Part shown: in pieces, positions 33,658 through 42,694 of the stretch
Numbering within the stretch: the first letter of the stretch is position 1
Layout: every line of letters begins with the position of its first letter
Assembly: GCA_000733915.1 (NCBI GenBank)
Contig: JPOM01000001.1
Coordinates: 2,294,001 to 2,358,000, forward strand
Direction: 5' to 3'
Length of the DNA stretch: 64,000 nt
Source of the DNA: Caulobacteraceae bacterium PMMR1
Lineage (GTDB): Bacteria; Pseudomonadota; Alphaproteobacteria; Caulobacterales; Caulobacteraceae
Notes under the pieces: generated by a model
The model's database searches: none
Seen by the model: the letters and a program-made list of their open reading frames with translations, nothing else
Told to the model about the DNA's origin: nothing
Made by a program: the position numbers and the translations under genes

Positions 33658-34554
33658 TCAGGCGAGCGCGGGCCAGCGCTCGGCCAAGGCGCGGAACAGC
33701 TGGCCGAGCTTGGCGCGGAGCGGCTCGAAGCCGGCGTTGGGCTGAAGCGTCCGCTCGTCGAGGTAGAGCGCCCGGTTAATCTCGATCTGCAGGGCGTGGC
33801 GCCGCCGCCCGGGCCGGCCGTAGAACTCGGTGGTGTAGCCTCCGGCATAGGGGGCGTTGCGGGCCACGACATAGCCGAGCGCGGTGAGCTCTCGTTCCAC
33901 GAAGGCGGTGACGGCCGGGGCGCAGGCGGCGCCGAAGCGATCGCCCAGCACCATGTCGGCGGGACGCCTCAGGCGATTGGCCTCCGCCAGGGCGGCCGCC
34001 GAGGGCATGGAGTGCCAGTCGATCAGTATGGCGAGGCCGAAGCTGGCGTGCGCTTGATCCACCAGCGTGGAAAGCGCGTCGTGATAGGGGCGGTGCGCGG
34101 CCTCGATGCGGCTCCGCGCCTCTGCGAAGGTCAGCTTGCGGGCGTAGATCTCCTTGCCCTCGGCGACGACGCGCGCGATCGAGCCCAGCCCCGCGGCGAC
34201 CCGCGCGGTGCGGGCGCGGGCGAAGTCGGGCAGCTCATCCTCGAACATGGCGGGGTCGAGCTCGTAGGGCTCTCGGTTCAGATCAACGTAGGCGCGCGCC
34301 AGCCGCGCCGCGATCAGCGGGATGCCCGCCGCCGGCGCCTCGGCCACCAGATCGTCCACGAAGGCGTCCTCCGAGCGGCGGATCGTCGCCGCGTCAAGGC
34401 TGGAGGCGTCCATCATGTCGGCGGGATAGACCCGCCCGGAGTGCGGCGAAGCGAAGACGAAGGGCGTTGCGGCGCACGCTGCGCCGAGCACCTCGAAGGG
34501 CGGCGGGTGCTCGGGGGCGTGAGAGGCGGGGGTCGCCCCCGCGGATCCGTCCAT
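33658..34554 (-). CDS. N-formylglutamate amidohydrolase
   Basis: A 298-aa zinc-dependent amidohydrolase (HutG family), which releases formate from N-formyl-L-glutamate in histidine degradation and related pathways. Characteristic motifs are FVFASPHSGRVYPADM near residue 32, AYVDLNREPYELDPAMF, LIDWHSMPS and RNAPYAGGYTTEFYGRP, with QIEINRALYLDE towards the end. No other hut genes are nearby, so it may serve a different catabolic or housekeeping role. It is divergent from cpdR; N-formylglutamate amidohydrolase next to cpdR is, as I recall, a recurring alphaproteobacterial arrangement. Confidence 0.9.
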   Translation of the reverse strand: MDGSAGATPASHAPEHPPPFEVLGAACAATPFVFASPHSGRVYPADMMDASSLDAATIRRSEDAFVDDLVAEAPAAGIPLIAARLARAYVDLNREPYELDPAMFEDELPDFARARTARVAAGLGSIARVVAEGKEIYARKLTFAEARSRIEAAHRPYHDALSTLVDQAHASFGLAILIDWHSMPSAAALAEANRLRRPADMVLGDRFGAACAPAVTAFVERELTALGYVVARNAPYAGGYTTEFYGRPGRRRHALQIEINRALYLDERTLQPNAGFEPLRAKLGQLFRALAERWPALA

Positions 34555-34683
34555 CTGGAGATTATCGTGTGCTCACGCCGCTCGGGCAACGCGTCGCACG
34601 CGCCCGGATTCAGCTGGGTTCAGGGCCGATTTACGATCAGGGCGTAGGCTCCTCCTATGAGTTCCGAAGCGCAGCCCGTTCAC

Positions 34684-35042
34684 ATGCCCCGCATCCTGCT
34701 CGCCGAAGACGACGACAGCCTGCGCAACTTCCTGGGGCGGGCGCTGGAGCGGGCGGGCTACGCCGTCACCAGCTGCGCGGACGGCGACGCCGCCCTGCAG
34801 GCGCTGGGCGAGGGCGGATACGACCTGCTGCTCACCGACATCGTCATGCCCGGTGCCGACGGGATCGAGGTCGCCCGCGAGGGGCGGCGAGGTATCCCGA
34901 GATGCGGATCATGTTCATCACCGGCTTCGCCGCCGTGGCGCTCTCCGCCGGGTCGCGAGCCCCGGTCGGGGCCAAGGTTCTGGCCAAGCCCGTGCACCTT
35001 CGCGAAATCGTCGCCGAGGTGGAGCGGATGCTGGCGGCCTGA
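34684..35042 (+). pseudogene. cpdR: CpdR response regulator, apparent -1 frameshift
   Basis: CpdR is the single-domain receiver that, when unphosphorylated, brings ClpXP to the cell pole for regulated proteolysis in the Caulobacter cycle. The first frame gives MPRILLAEDDDSLRNFLGRA and LLLTDIVMPGADGIEVARE with phospho-acceptor Asp52. Homology then jumps to a second frame: RYPEMRIMFITGFAAVAL, KVLAKPVHLREIVAEVE and the C-terminal LAA. The break is in the GGGG run 34881-34884; one extra base restores a 119-aa protein of normal CpdR length. As CpdR is highly conserved and usually important, sequence error is likely. An alternative start is ATG 34657. Confidence 0.85.
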
Positions 35043-35097
35043 CGCTAGGTGGGTCCGGCGTCCGCCCCGGCGGGGTCGATGCGGTCGGGCCGCGCGC

Positions 35098-35355
35098 TCA
35101 GTGCACCGACACCGGGGCCAAGGCGTGGGCGACGGCCGCCTCGATGGCCGAGGAGCGGTCTGCGAGCACCGCCAGCCGCACGCCGTCGGCGCGATGCAAG
35201 GCATAGAGCGTCTGCTCAGGATCAAGGTCAAAGCTCTTCAGCGCCTCGGCCGGGTGTTCCGCGATAACTTCGCTCGCCTTGACCGGGCGAACATAGACCA
35301 GCTCAGGGGCGCCTAGCGCCGCAAAAGCTTCTTTAGTGAAGAAGTGCGTCTGCAT
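35098..35355 (-). CDS. DUF1150 family protein
   Basis: An 85-aa protein matching the alphaproteobacterial DUF1150 family: FTKEAFAALGAPELVYVRPV near the start and LYALHRADGVRLAVLADR in the second half. The function is unknown. It lies 46 bases downstream of hsp20 on the same strand, an association recurrent in alphaproteobacteria, which suggests heat-induced co-expression. The length is complete for the family. Confidence 0.85.
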   Translation of the reverse strand: MQTHFFTKEAFAALGAPELVYVRPVKASEVIAEHPAEALKSFDLDPEQTLYALHRADGVRLAVLADRSSAIEAAVAHALAPVSVH

Positions 35356-35401
35356 GACCGCCTCCTGTTACTCTTGACAACGAGATCGACCGCCTCTGGT
35401 T

Positions 35402-35838
35402 TCAGCCGACGGTGCGGATCGGAATTCGCTTCACTTGCTGCTGAGGCTCTGGACGGACGACGTCGATATGCAGCAGCCCGTGCTCGAGCAGGGCCCCGTC
35501 CACCTCCATCCCGTCCGCGAGCACGAAGGTCCGCATGAACCCGCGCGCCGCGATGCCGCGATGCAGATAGGCCTGGCCCCGCCGTCGCGGCCGTCCGGCT
35601 CGCGCTTTCCGGCCACGACGAGCTGGTTGGCCTCCACCTGCACCTGCAGCTGGTCGGGCGCGAATCCCGCTACGGCCAGGGTGATGCGCACCCGGTCGCC
35701 GCCGACCTGCTCGACATTGTAGGGCGGGTAGGATTCCGCGGCCGCCTTGGCCGCCCGCTCGATCAGCGCCCGGGTGTGCTCGAAGCCGAGCAGGAAGGGA
35801 CTGTCGAACAGGACCGCACGGGTCGTGGTGGTCGTCAT
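35402..35838 (-). pseudogene. Hsp20 / IbpA-type small heat shock protein, apparent -1 frameshift
   Basis: A small heat shock chaperone of about 145 aa that holds unfolding proteins. From ATG 35838 the frame reads LFDSPFLLGFEHTRALIERA, ESYPPYNVEQVGGDRVRITL and NQLVVAGKREPDGRDGG, then loses homology. A second frame continues QAYLHRGIAARGFMRTFVLA, VDGALLEHGLLHIDVVRPEP and QQQVKRIPI. The break is in a four-base C run (plus strand 35577-35580); one added base joins the halves into a full alpha-crystallin domain. A likely sequence error. A hairpin overlaps its Shine-Dalgarno and DUF1150 follows. Confidence 0.88.
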
Positions 35839-35846
35839 GGCCAAGC

Positions 35847-35874
35847 CCTCGCAAGAAGCGACTTGCCCCGGAGG
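35847..35874 (-). promoter_or_regulatory. Candidate RNA thermometer over the hsp20 Shine-Dalgarno
   Basis: Read on the minus strand, the hsp20 5' UTR contains CCTC (35874-35871), a four-base bulge, GCAAG (35866-35862), a six-base loop, CTTGC (35855-35851) and GAGG (35850-35847). GCAAG pairs with CTTGC and CCTC pairs with GAGG. GAGG(G) is the Shine-Dalgarno, seven bases from the ATG, so the ribosome site is closed at low temperature in this fold. Alphaproteobacterial hsp20 genes are known to use ROSE-type thermometers. Assignment here is by inspection only. Confidence 0.5.
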
Positions 35875-35966
35875 CCGCCTGCCCGCGAACGGCGCGCACG
35901 GCTCCCTGGCTGACCTCATGTGTGGACGCGGGACCCCGCGCGCAAGGCGCAGCCGTTGCAGGGCGC

Positions 35967-37298
35967 TCAGGTTCGGCCCTGCGCCATGAAGGCCTCGATC
36001 TCCGCGGCCGAGCGCGGAATGCCCGTCGACATCCGCTCGCAGCCGGTCGGCGTGACGAGGTAGTCGTCCTCGATCCTGATGCCGTAGTTCTGGGACTGGA
36101 CGTAGAGCCCCGGCTCGATGGTCACGACGCAATTGGCGGGCAGGGGCTTGGCGAAGTCGCCGGGGTCGTGGACATCCAGGCCGACGGGGTGACCGAGCCC
36201 ATGGACGAAGTCGTCGATCCGCCCCGCCCTGCGAAAGACGTCCTTCGCCGCCTCGCTCAGGTCTTCGTAGTAGACGCCGGCCTTCAGCTTGGCGGCCGCG
36301 GCCTCCTGGGCCTGCAGCACGAGGTCGTGAAGCGCGCGCTGCTCGGGCGTGAACCGGCCGGTGGCGGGGAAGGTCCGTGTGACGTCGCAGGCATAGCCGC
36401 CCACGGACGCCGCAGCGTCGATCAGGACCAGGTCGCCGGCGCGGATCGGGCCCGTGACGGAGATGTAGTGCAGGCTCGCGGCGTTGCGGCCGGAGCCCAC
36501 GATGCTCTCATAGGCCAGGCCCGCGCCGCCGCCGGCGCGGAACTCCGCCTCGACCAGGTCGCGCAGCTGGGCCTCCGTCCAGCCCGGGCGCACCTGGCGC
36601 ATGGCGGCGAGATGACCGCGGCGGGTGGCGTCGATCGCCTTGCGCATCAGCTCAAGCTCGCGGGGCTCCTTGACGAAGCGCAGGCGAGCCATCAGGCCGG
36701 AGTCGTCGCGGATCGCGACCCCGGGAATGCGGGCGGCGACCTTCTGGTAGAGGTCGAGCGCCGGCGGCACGGGCGCGGTCGGCGGCACGATGGGGCCGAG
36801 GAACCTGAGCTCCTTGCGCCGTTCCGCCAGGCTCGCGACGAGGCCGCCCAGGTTGGCTGTGCGGTAGACGCGGCGAAAGCCCGTGCGGCGCTCCAGCTCC
36901 GCGCCCAGGGGGAGGCGCTCCTGACCCCAGCGCTCGGCCTCCGGGTTGCGGGAGGGCAAGAGCAGATATTCTTGGTAATCCCGCTCCTCCGGCGCCAGCA
37001 CCAGGATCGCGCCGGGCTCGTCCACCACCCCGGTCAGCCAGGCGAAGTCGCCGTTCTGCTGAAAGGGCGGGGCGACCGCCGCGTCGGTCTGGACCTCGTT
37101 CGCGCCATAGACGACCGCCACCCCGGTCTTCAGCTCGGCCATGACCCGTCTGCGGCGCTCGCGGAACACCTCCGGCGGGAAGGGCGACGTGCCGAGGGGC
37201 GCGCCATAGCCGGGGGGCGGCAGGACCTGCGCCGGCGTCCGGACGGCGAGCGTCAGGGAGGCGAGGCTCCCGGCGAGCAGGCTGCGACGGTCGACCAT
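35967..37298 (-). CDS. Xaa-Pro aminopeptidase (aminopeptidase P), exported
   Basis: A 443-aa M24-family dinuclear metallopeptidase that removes N-terminal residues before proline. The N-terminus has a twin-arginine-like motif (DRRSLLAGSLASLTLAV), suggesting Tat export to the periplasm. An N-terminal creatinase-like domain covers about residues 40-180. The metal ligands are visible: Asp in LVLIDAAASVG, Asp in ACDVTRTFPATG, His in HGLGHPVGLDVHD, Glu in VTIEPGLYVQ and Glu in GIRIEDDYLVT. Pairing of metallopeptidase fold and Tat export fits cofactor loading in the cytoplasm. It is divergent from leuB, 116 bases away. Confidence 0.93.
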   Translation of the reverse strand: MVDRRSLLAGSLASLTLAVRTPAQVLPPPGYGAPLGTSPFPPEVFRERRRRVMAELKTGVAVVYGANEVQTDAAVAPPFQQNGDFAWLTGVVDEPGAILVLAPEERDYQEYLLLPSRNPEAERWGQERLPLGAELERRTGFRRVYRTANLGGLVASLAERRKELRFLGPIVPPTAPVPPALDLYQKVAARIPGVAIRDDSGLMARLRFVKEPRELELMRKAIDATRRGHLAAMRQVRPGWTEAQLRDLVEAEFRAGGGAGLAYESIVGSGRNAASLHYISVTGPIRAGDLVLIDAAASVGGYACDVTRTFPATGRFTPEQRALHDLVLQAQEAAAAKLKAGVYYEDLSEAAKDVFRRAGRIDDFVHGLGHPVGLDVHDPGDFAKPLPANCVVTIEPGLYVQSQNYGIRIEDDYLVTPTGCERMSTGIPRSAAEIEAFMAQGRT

Positions 37299-37414
37299 GG
37301 CGCTTTCCCCCTTGATGGCTTGACGACCGTGACCAAAGGCGAGGTCGCCGGCAAGCCCGCGCCGGCGCGGGCTCGCCTTGACGCGCGCGCTGGAGGCCTG
37401 CGACAGCGGCGGCC

Positions 37415-38482
37415 ATGACCAAGCGGCTCCTGCTCCTGCCCGGCGACGGCATCGGCCCCGAGGTGACGGCGCAGGCGCGCCGCGTGGCCGAACGGCTCGC
37501 CGACCTCGGACGCCTGGATCTCGCCATCGAAGAGCGCCCGTTCGGCGGGGCAGCCTACGAGGCGCAGGGCGCGCCTTTGCCTGCGGCGACGCTTGAGGCG
37601 GCGCTCGCCTCCGACGCGGTGCTGATGGGGGCGGTCGGCGGGCCCAAGTGGGCCGCCGCGCCGCGCGACCTGCGTCCCGAAGCGGGCCTGCTGGGCCTCA
37701 GGCGAGCCATGCAGGTCTTCGCCAACCTCCGCCCCGCCATCTGCTTCGCCCCTCTGGCGGACGCCTCGACCCTGAAGCGGGAGGTGGTCGCCGGCCTGGA
37801 CCTCATGATCGTGCGCGAGCTGACCGGCGGGGTCTATTTCGGGGAGCCGCGGGGGATCGCGACCCTGCCGAACGGCCAGCGGCGGGGCGTGGACACTCAG
37901 GTCTATACGACCGGCGAGATCGAGCGGGTGGCGCGGGTCGCCTTCGTGCTGGCGCGGGCGCGGCGGAACCTCGTCACCTCCTGCGAGAAGTCCAACGTCA
38001 TGGAATCGGGGCTGCTCTGGCGCGAGGTGGTGAGCGATCTGCACGCGCGGGAGTTTTCGGACGTGCGGCTGGAGCACATGCTGGCCGACAACGCCGCGAT
38101 GCAGCTCGTGCGGGCCCCCACCCAGTTCGACGTGATCTTGACCGACAACCTGTTCGGCGACCTGCTGTCCGACGAAGCGGCCCAGCTGACGGGCTCGATC
38201 GGGCTGCTGCCGTCCGCCGCCCTGGGCGCGCCCGGCCGGCCCGGGCTCTACGAGCCGATCCACGGCTCCGCCCCCGATATCGCCGGCCAGGGCGTGGCCA
38301 ATCCGGTGGCGGCGATCTTGTCGCTGGAGATGGCGCTGCGCTGGTCGCTGGGGCGGCCGGACCTGGCCGACCGGCTCTCCGCGGCGGTGTCCCGCGCCCT
38401 GGCGGCCGGGGCGCGGACGCGCGACCTCGGCGGGGCGCTCACTACCGCGCAGATGGGCGAGGCGGTGCTGGCGGCGCTCTGA
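37415..38482 (+). CDS. leuB: 3-Isopropylmalate dehydrogenase
   Basis: LeuB (355 aa) oxidatively decarboxylates 3-isopropylmalate to 2-oxoisocaproate using NAD. The N-terminal [20 protein letters not shown] and the substrate loop [17 protein letters not shown] are family hallmarks. Others are [15 protein letters not shown], the catalytic Lys in [12 protein letters not shown], the Mg-binding Asp in [19 protein letters not shown], and the NAD-binding [15 protein letters not shown]. It completes the leucine pathway of leuACD near position 6400-10016 but is a separate locus, here followed by mlaA after 88 bases. Confidence 0.98.
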   Translation: MTKRLLLLPGDGIGPEVTAQARRVAERLADLGRLDLAIEERPFGGAAYEAQGAPLPAATLEAALASDAVLMGAVGGPKWAAAPRDLRPEAGLLGLRRAMQVFANLRPAICFAPLADASTLKREVVAGLDLMIVRELTGGVYFGEPRGIATLPNGQRRGVDTQVYTTGEIERVARVAFVLARARRNLVTSCEKSNVMESGLLWREVVSDLHAREFSDVRLEHMLADNAAMQLVRAPTQFDVILTDNLFGDLLSDEAAQLTGSIGLLPSAALGAPGRPGLYEPIHGSAPDIAGQGVANPVAAILSLEMALRWSLGRPDLADRLSAAVSRALAAGARTRDLGGALTTAQMGEAVLAAL

Positions 38483-38570
38483 GCCGGCGGGCCTGCGGGG
38501 CGAAATATTTCACCGGAGACACATCGCCGGCTTGTTAACACCGGCCCCCGGCTGCTCTATGGGTGAGGTG

Positions 38571-39425
38571 ATGGTCAATCGTCAGGTCCGCGCGCCGCGA
38601 CGTCCGACGCCAGGCGGTCGTCGCCTCGGCGCTTCGTGCGGGCTCGCGGGCGCGGCGGCGGGGGCCCTCGTGCTCGCATCCGCTTCGGCGGCGACCGCTC
38701 AGGACGTGGTCGGCGGACCCGGCAGCGACCCTCTGGAGCCTCTGAACCGCGCCGCCTATGCGGTGAACCGCGTCATCGATCGCGCCTTGTTCCGCCCCGT
38801 GGCGATCACCTACCGGCGGCTGACGCCCCGTCCCGTCCGGCGCGGGGTCGCGCGGGTGATCTCCAACCTGGGCGAGCCGGTGGTGGGCCTGAACGACCTG
38901 CTGCAGCTGCATCCCGTCCAGGCCGCCAAGACGACGGTGCGCTTCGTAGGCAATTCGACCCTCGGCGTGCTGGGCGTCTTCGACGTGGCCACGCCCGCGG
39001 GGCTGCCCCACCACGACAACGGCTTTGCGGTGACCCTCGGCAAGTATGGCGCGCCGTCCGGGCCTTATCTGTTCATCCCGGTGGCGGGGCCGAGCTCGGT
39101 GCGCGACGCGGTGGGCACGGTGGTCGACGTCTTCACCGACCCGCTGCGCTTCGTCCACAACGCCCGCAGCAAGACCATCGAGCGGGTGCAGCTGGTCGTG
39201 ACCGCCGTCAGCGCCCGCTCCCAGGCCGACGCGGACCTGCGCGAGCTCGATCGCACCGCCACCGACCCCTACGTGACGCTGCGCTCGATCTATCTGCAGC
39301 ACATGGAGGCGGAGATCCGGGGCGAAGACAATCTCCTTGCGGGCGCGCCCGACATCGACGGGGCCGTGAACGCCGCCCCCTCGCCCTCGGCGGAGAAGCC
39401 CAAGGGAGCGGCGCCCAAGCCGTGA
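38571..39425 (+). CDS. mlaA: MlaA/VacJ family phospholipid-trafficking lipoprotein-like protein
   Basis: About 284 aa. An N-terminal signal sequence (hydrophobic ending SAATAQ) precedes the VacJ domain: DPLEPLNRAAYAVNRVIDRA, VARVISNLGEPVVGLNDLL, GVFDVATPAGLPHHDNGFAV and YGAPSGPYLFIPVAGPSSVR. MlaA removes phospholipids from the outer leaflet of the outer membrane. A lipobox cysteine is not evident at the expected position, so anchoring may differ from E. coli. I chose ATG 38571 (GGTGAGGTG just upstream); ATG 38559 is possible. Its TGA overlaps the GTG start of hpnN, so the two are coupled. Confidence 0.9.
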   Translation: MVNRQVRAPRRPTPGGRRLGASCGLAGAAAGALVLASASAATAQDVVGGPGSDPLEPLNRAAYAVNRVIDRALFRPVAITYRRLTPRPVRRGVARVISNLGEPVVGLNDLLQLHPVQAAKTTVRFVGNSTLGVLGVFDVATPAGLPHHDNGFAVTLGKYGAPSGPYLFIPVAGPSSVRDAVGTVVDVFTDPLRFVHNARSKTIERVQLVVTAVSARSQADADLRELDRTATDPYVTLRSIYLQHMEAEIRGEDNLLAGAPDIDGAVNAAPSPSAEKPKGAAPKP

Positions 39426-42027
39426 TCTCCGTCCCGCGCCTCGCAGCCGCCCTGGTCGGCGCCTGTGCGTCGCGGGCCCGGATCGTCGCCCTGATCGCTC
39501 TGATCGCGACGGTCCTGGCGGGGCTCTATGGGGCGCTGACCTTCAATATCCGCACCGACCTGGATGCGCTGGTCTCCCCCAAGCTCGACTGGCGGCGGCA
39601 GGAGGCCCGGGTCGAGCGCCTGTTTCCGAGCCTGGGCGACGATGTCACCGTGGTGATCGACGCGCCGACGCCGGAGCAGGCCCGCTTCGCCGCCGAGCGC
39701 CTGACGCAGGCGCTGAGGCCCGACCGCGACCGCTTCGCCGAGGTGGCCCGTCCCGACGGCGGACTGTTCGTCGACCGCAACGGCCTGCTATTCCTGCCCG
39801 AGGCGGAGGTGCGCGAGATCACCGCCAAGCTCGTGCGGGCGCAGCCGGTGCTGGGCGCCGCCGCCGCCGACCCCAGCCTGCGGGGGCTCGCCCAGGGCCT
39901 GAGCCTCAGCTTGCAGGGCGTGGCGGAGGATCGCGCGCGCCTCGCCGACCTGACCGGGCCCGCGGCCAAGGTCGCCGCCGTGCTCAGGGCCGTGCGCGAC
40001 GGACGCCCCGCCGTGCTCGCCTGGAGCGACCTCCTCGCCGCCGAGCCGTCCACCGCCCAGGACCGCCGCCGGATCGTGCGCGCCACCCCGCGCCTGGACT
40101 TCAGCGCCGTGGAGCCGGGCGCGGCGGCGGCGACCGCGGTGCGGGCCGCAGCGGCTCGCCTCGGCCTGACGCCCCAGGCCGGCTATCGCCTGCGCCTGAC
40201 GGGCACGGCGCCGATGGCCGATGACGAGCTCTCGACGCTGGAGGAGAGCACGGGGCCGATCGCGCTGCTGAGCCTCGCCCTCATGCTGGGCGTCCTCTAT
40301 GCGGCGGTGCGCAACGCCCGCCTGGTGGGGGCGATCATGCTGACGGTGCTGAGCGGCCTGGTGCTGACCGCCGCCCTGGGCCTGGCCGTGTTCGGCCGCT
40401 TCAATCTGATCTCGGTAGCGTTCCTGCCTTTGTTCGTGGGCCTCGGGGTCGACTTCGCGATCCAGTTCGTCGTGCGCTACCGTGCGCTGGCCGCCCGTCC
40501 GGGGGAGATCGCGACGCGGCTGGCGCAGGTCGGACGCTCAGCCGGCGGCGGCCTCGCCATGGCGGCGGGGGCGACGGCCCTGGGCTTCCTGGCCTTCCTT
40601 CCGACCCCTTACCGCGGCGTCTCGGAGCTCGGCCTGATCGCCGGAGGGGGCATGCTGATCGCGGTGGCGCTCACCCTGACGCTGCTCCCGGCGCTCTGCC
40701 GCCTGTTCGGGATCGAGCGGCCTGCGCCCTTGTCGGACCAGGCCGCGACCCGGCCCTTCGCCGGCGAGCGGCGCCCGCTCTCGGTGCTGATCGCCTTCGC
40801 CGTCCTGGCGCTCGCCGCCTTCGCGGCCAGCCGGACCCTGAAGGTCGACTTCGACCCGCTCGCTCTTCGCAGCCCCAAGACGGAGTCGGTCTCCACCTAC
40901 TTCGACCTGGCGCGCCATGCCGAGACCAGCCCCAACACGCTCGACGTGCTCCGCCCTTCGCTGGCGCAGGCCGCGGCGCTGGCCGAGCGGCTGCAGGCCC
41001 TGCCCAGGGTCGAGCGCGCCACCACGCTTCAGGCCTTCGTGCCCTCGGACCAGGCCGCCAAGCTGCCCCTGATTGTCGAGGCGCGCACTCTGCTCGACCC
41101 CACCCTGGACCCCTTCGACGTCGCGCCCGCCCCGGACGACGCCGCCCGTGTCCAGGCGCTGCGGGACCTCGGCGCGGCGCTTGCCGCCGTGCCCGCGCCG
41201 CCCCGGCCCTGGTCGCCCTCGGCCACGAGGTCTCAGCCCTGGCCCAGGCCTCGCCGGACGCGCGCCTGCTGGCCGAGCGGGCGCTGTTCGCCGCCTGGCC
41301 GGCCTTCCTGGACCAGGTGCGGACCTCGCTTCAGGCCGAGCCCGTGACGCGGGACAGCCTGCCCCCCGAGCTCGTGCGCGACTGGGTCGCCCCGAACGGG
41401 ACGGCGCGGATCGAGGTCGCGCCCAAGGCTTCCCCGGGCGATCCCCGCGCGCTGCGCGCCTTCGTCCAGGACGTACGCCGGATCGCGCCGCAGGCGAGCG
41501 GCACCCCGGTGACCGTGCAGGCCGCCGGCCAGACGATCCTGCAGGCCTTCATCGAGGCCGCCTGCCTGGCCGCCCTCGCCATCGTCGTGATGCTGCTGGC
41601 CGTGCTGCGCTCGCCGACCCCAGCGATCCTGACGCTGGCGCCTGTCGCGCTCACCTTGCTGCTCACGCTCGCGACCTGCGCCCTCATCGGCCAGGCCATC
41701 AACCTGGAGAACATCATCGCCCTGCCGCTGCTGCTCGGCATCGGGGTGTCGTTCAACATCTACCTCGTGATCGCCTGGCGGGCGAGGAGCGGGGCGGAGG
41801 TGCGCGCGAGCCTGCGCCACGCCATCCTGTTCAGCGCCCTGACCACGACGACGTCGTTCTCGGCCCTGGGCCTGTCCGCACACCCGGGCACGGCGAGCCT
41901 GGGGCGGGTGCTGCTGATCGCGCTCGGCTGGACGCTCGCCACCACCCTGCTGTTCCAGCCGGCGCTGCTGGCCGTGCTGCCGCCGCCGCCGGAGCGGAAG
42001 GGGCCGAAGCCCCCGACCCCGACCTGA
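39422..42027 (+). pseudogene. hpnN: Hopanoid transporter HpnN (RND superfamily), apparent -1 frameshift
   Basis: An RND/MMPL-type membrane protein of about 868 aa needed to move hopanoids to the outer membrane. From GTG 39422 it has an N-terminal helix, a periplasmic domain (FNIRTDLDALVSPKLDWRRQ) and a membrane block with ALMLGVLYAAVRNARLVGAI and LFVGLGVDFAIQFVVRYRAL. A second periplasmic domain and, in another frame from about 41206, a second membrane block (ACLAALAIVVMLLAVLR, LLLGIGVSFNIYLVIAWRAR) follow. The break lies within CCCCGG at 41201-41206; one extra base reunites the frames. Both halves are intact, so I suspect a sequence error. It is coupled to mlaA and faces an MlaC/HpnM-like gene. 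Confidence 0.88.
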
Positions 42028-42033
42028 GCCGCC

Positions 42034-42609
42034 CTACTTGAGCTTGGCCGCGGCCTCGTCGAGCTTCTTGACCACCGCCGCCGCGCCGCCCTGGACCGCG
42101 CCGCCAAACTCCGCCCGCTTGGTGGCGAGTTCGCTGACCCCGTTGTAGTAGAGGTCGATCGCTTGCCAGGCGCCGCCGTACTCGCGCAGACGATAGCCCA
42201 GGCGCACCGGCGCTTCGCCGGGCTCGGTCACCTCCGCCTTGACCAGCCGATCGGGGCCGCGCGTCTGCACCTGGGGCGAGGTCGTGAACTTCTGGCCGTT
42301 GTAGGCGCCGAACTCGTGGGCGAAGCGCGCCGCGACATAGCGCCCGAGCGCCTCCGCGATCTCCTTGCGCTCGCCCTCCTTGTAGCCCGCCCAGGCCGGT
42401 CCGACCGCAAAGGACGCCATGACCGGCAGGTTGAAGGTCTTCTCGATCAGGGGCTTCAGCTTGGCCGCGCTCGCATTGGCCTTCATCTGGGCGACCAGCG
42501 CCGCATGGAACGCCTCGACCGCGGCGACGGAAGGATCGGCGGCCTGGGCGGAGGCGATGGCGGGCGCGCCGGCGAGGGCCAGGGCGAACAGGGCGGCGGC
42601 GGGTCTCAC
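42034..42609 (-). CDS. MlaC/Ttg2D family periplasmic lipid-binding protein (HpnM-like)
   Basis: A 191-aa exported protein: signal peptide about 1-21 (ending ASAQA), then the MlaC-like domain with LKPLIEKTFNLPVMASFAVG, WAGYKEGERKEIAEALGRYV and the strand region APVRLGYRLREYGGAWQAID, then YYNGVSELATKRAEF. MlaC proteins ferry phospholipids across the periplasm; the hopanoid-cluster version is called HpnM. Its gene ends seven bases from the hpnN stop, on the opposite strand, so all three lipid-transport genes sit together though not in one operon. I favour an HpnM-like role by context. Confidence 0.85.
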   Translation of the reverse strand: MRPAAALFALALAGAPAIASAQAADPSVAAVEAFHAALVAQMKANASAAKLKPLIEKTFNLPVMASFAVGPAWAGYKEGERKEIAEALGRYVAARFAHEFGAYNGQKFTTSPQVQTRGPDRLVKAEVTEPGEAPVRLGYRLREYGGAWQAIDLYYNGVSELATKRAEFGGAVQGGAAAVVKKLDEAAAKLK

Positions 42610-42694
42610 GTCACGGTCCTCGAAGCGGCGGCGCAGGCGTTTTGCAGGGACGCGATGTCAGAACTGGGGCGGGCGCTCAAGGGGCGCCAGCGCC

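Noticed and set aside
38532..38570. Earlier starts for mlaA (TTG 38532, ATG 38559)
   Set aside because: They add residues before the signal peptide, and the purine-rich GGTGAGGTG lies just before ATG 38571; 38559 cannot be fully excluded.
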